DNA from: Candidatus Avelusimicrobium luingense
GTDB taxonomy: Bacteria > Elusimicrobiota > Elusimicrobia > Elusimicrobiales > Elusimicrobiaceae
Direction of reading: 5' to 3'
NCBI GenBank assembly: GCA_900315845.1
Contig: OOHK01000001.1
Location: 62,001 to 126,000, forward strand
Length of the DNA stretch: 64,000 nt
Part shown: piece after piece, positions 63,579 through 64,000 of the stretch
Position numbering within the stretch: position 1 is the stretch's first letter
Layout: each line of letters starts with the position of its first letter
Position numbers and translations under genes: made by a program
The notes under the pieces: model-generated
The model's input: the letters and a program-made list of their open reading frames with translations, nothing else
The model's database searches: none
What the model was told of the DNA's origin: nothing

Positions 63579-64000
63579 TTATTTGGCGGCACGAGCAGGG
63601 CTAACTGTTTGTCTATGCCCCGGGCCATCACTATGGGACACGTGATTATCGTGCTGCTGTCTTGCCGGACGGACTATTTGCGGCTGCCCGGACACCATAT
63701 TCGGTTTAACCGGAGCGTTTGGTTTGGCTAGCGGCCGCGCCTGATGACCGGTAGCATGGTGTGGTCTGGCTGGCGGGACAGGTCTAACTAACGGACGCGG
63801 CGCGGGAGCCGGACGGAAATGATGAGACCGCGGGTGAACAGCATGGGCATAACGAGGCGGCCGCGGCACAATAATTCCCGTATAAACCGGCGTCACATCT
63901 ACCACCGTTGTAACAGCCGGGACGACTTCCACCGCCGGTGCCAGATAGGCAGTCTCCACTTCTCCGGCGGGAGAAACCGTCGCCATACAACCGCCCAACA
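63579..64000 (-). CDS. Pro/His-rich lipoprotein, partial (cut by right edge)
   Basis: The visible 140 residues begin ...LGGC-MATVSP, which looks like a lipobox whose signal peptide lies beyond the window. The mature part starts with a Val/Ala/Pro-rich segment (YLAPAVEVVPAVTTVVDV), then a Pro/Arg/His-rich low-complexity tail with many His (HAVHPRSHHF, RPHHATGH). His clusters could bind metal, but no family was recognised. Confidence 0.55.
   Translation of the reverse strand, partial: LGGCMATVSPAGEVETAYLAPAVEVVPAVTTVVDVTPVYTGIIVPRPPRYAHAVHPRSHHFRPAPAPRPLVRPVPPARPHHATGHQARPLAKPNAPVKPNMVSGQPQIVRPARQQHDNHVSHSDGPGHRQTVSPARAAK

Overview
The window looks like chromosomal DNA of a Gram-negative, fermentative, probably gut-living member of the Elusimicrobiota (Elusimicrobium-like). 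This is inferred from four things. There are several stand-alone type IV pilin/pseudopilin genes with an almost identical FTLIELLVVVLIIGIL start. There is a full lipid A / Kdo / heptose gene set. There are outer-membrane barrel proteins and an AdhE fermentation enzyme. Housekeeping genes are arranged in classical operons. Base and codon use look uniform by eye, and I saw no insertion sequence, phage, integrase or CRISPR array. No gap without a gene exceeds about 300 bases.

Layout. 1-2492 (minus): a flavin reductase cut by the edge and two outer-membrane proteins. 2578-10643 (plus): rimP-nusA-infB from a perfect consensus promoter, then rbfA-nrnA-truB-ribF, with a minus-strand pilin gene between the two blocks. 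10675-16705 (mostly minus): membrane, exported and lipoprotein genes, a tRNA(CAT), a TPR lipoprotein and lpxK. 16804-22754 (plus): a lipopolysaccharide operon (LpxL-like acyltransferase, gmhB, DUF3108 lipoprotein, rfaE1, kdsB) followed by pyrG, which makes the CTP that KdsB uses. 23017-27548 (plus): an exported unknown, rnhB-yraN, a purine nucleoside phosphorylase and a polysaccharide flippase. 28197-35622 (plus): a WecA-like transferase overlapping a UDP-galactopyranose-mutase-like gene, then nadD-yqeK fusion, LytR_C protein, rsfS, argS and a PAP2 phosphatase. 35707-41700: a 1997-residue alpha-2-macroglobulin. 42502-48426: a complete N-acetylglucosamine PTS and catabolism operon. 48416-53338 (minus): three exported chymotrypsin-fold proteases. 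53550-56195: adhE. The rest holds a MerR regulator, two proline tRNAs, a metal permease, tag, an esterase-like lipoprotein, a fourth protease, a DnaJ-type chaperone, tRNA-Asn, pilins and a lipoprotein cut by the right edge.

The most unusual system is a family of exported proteases (749, 442, 407 and 402 residues; five catalytic domains). Each domain has a chymotrypsin-type His and Asp, but Cys replaces the catalytic Ser (G-x-C-G-[GS], the pattern of viral 3C proteases). Three of their four promoters, and the promoter of an exported 390-residue protein of unknown function, share a GGYC-TTTT-GRCC-type element 22-24 bases before the -10 box; a weaker match precedes a second exported unknown (264 residues). 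The set therefore looks like a regulon of secreted enzymes and partners.

Two genome-wide habits also stand out. Many promoters put the -10 box 6-7 bases before the ATG, predicting leaderless mRNAs. Pilin genes sit singly on the minus strand just behind terminators of plus-strand units, one of them surviving only as a C-terminal fragment.
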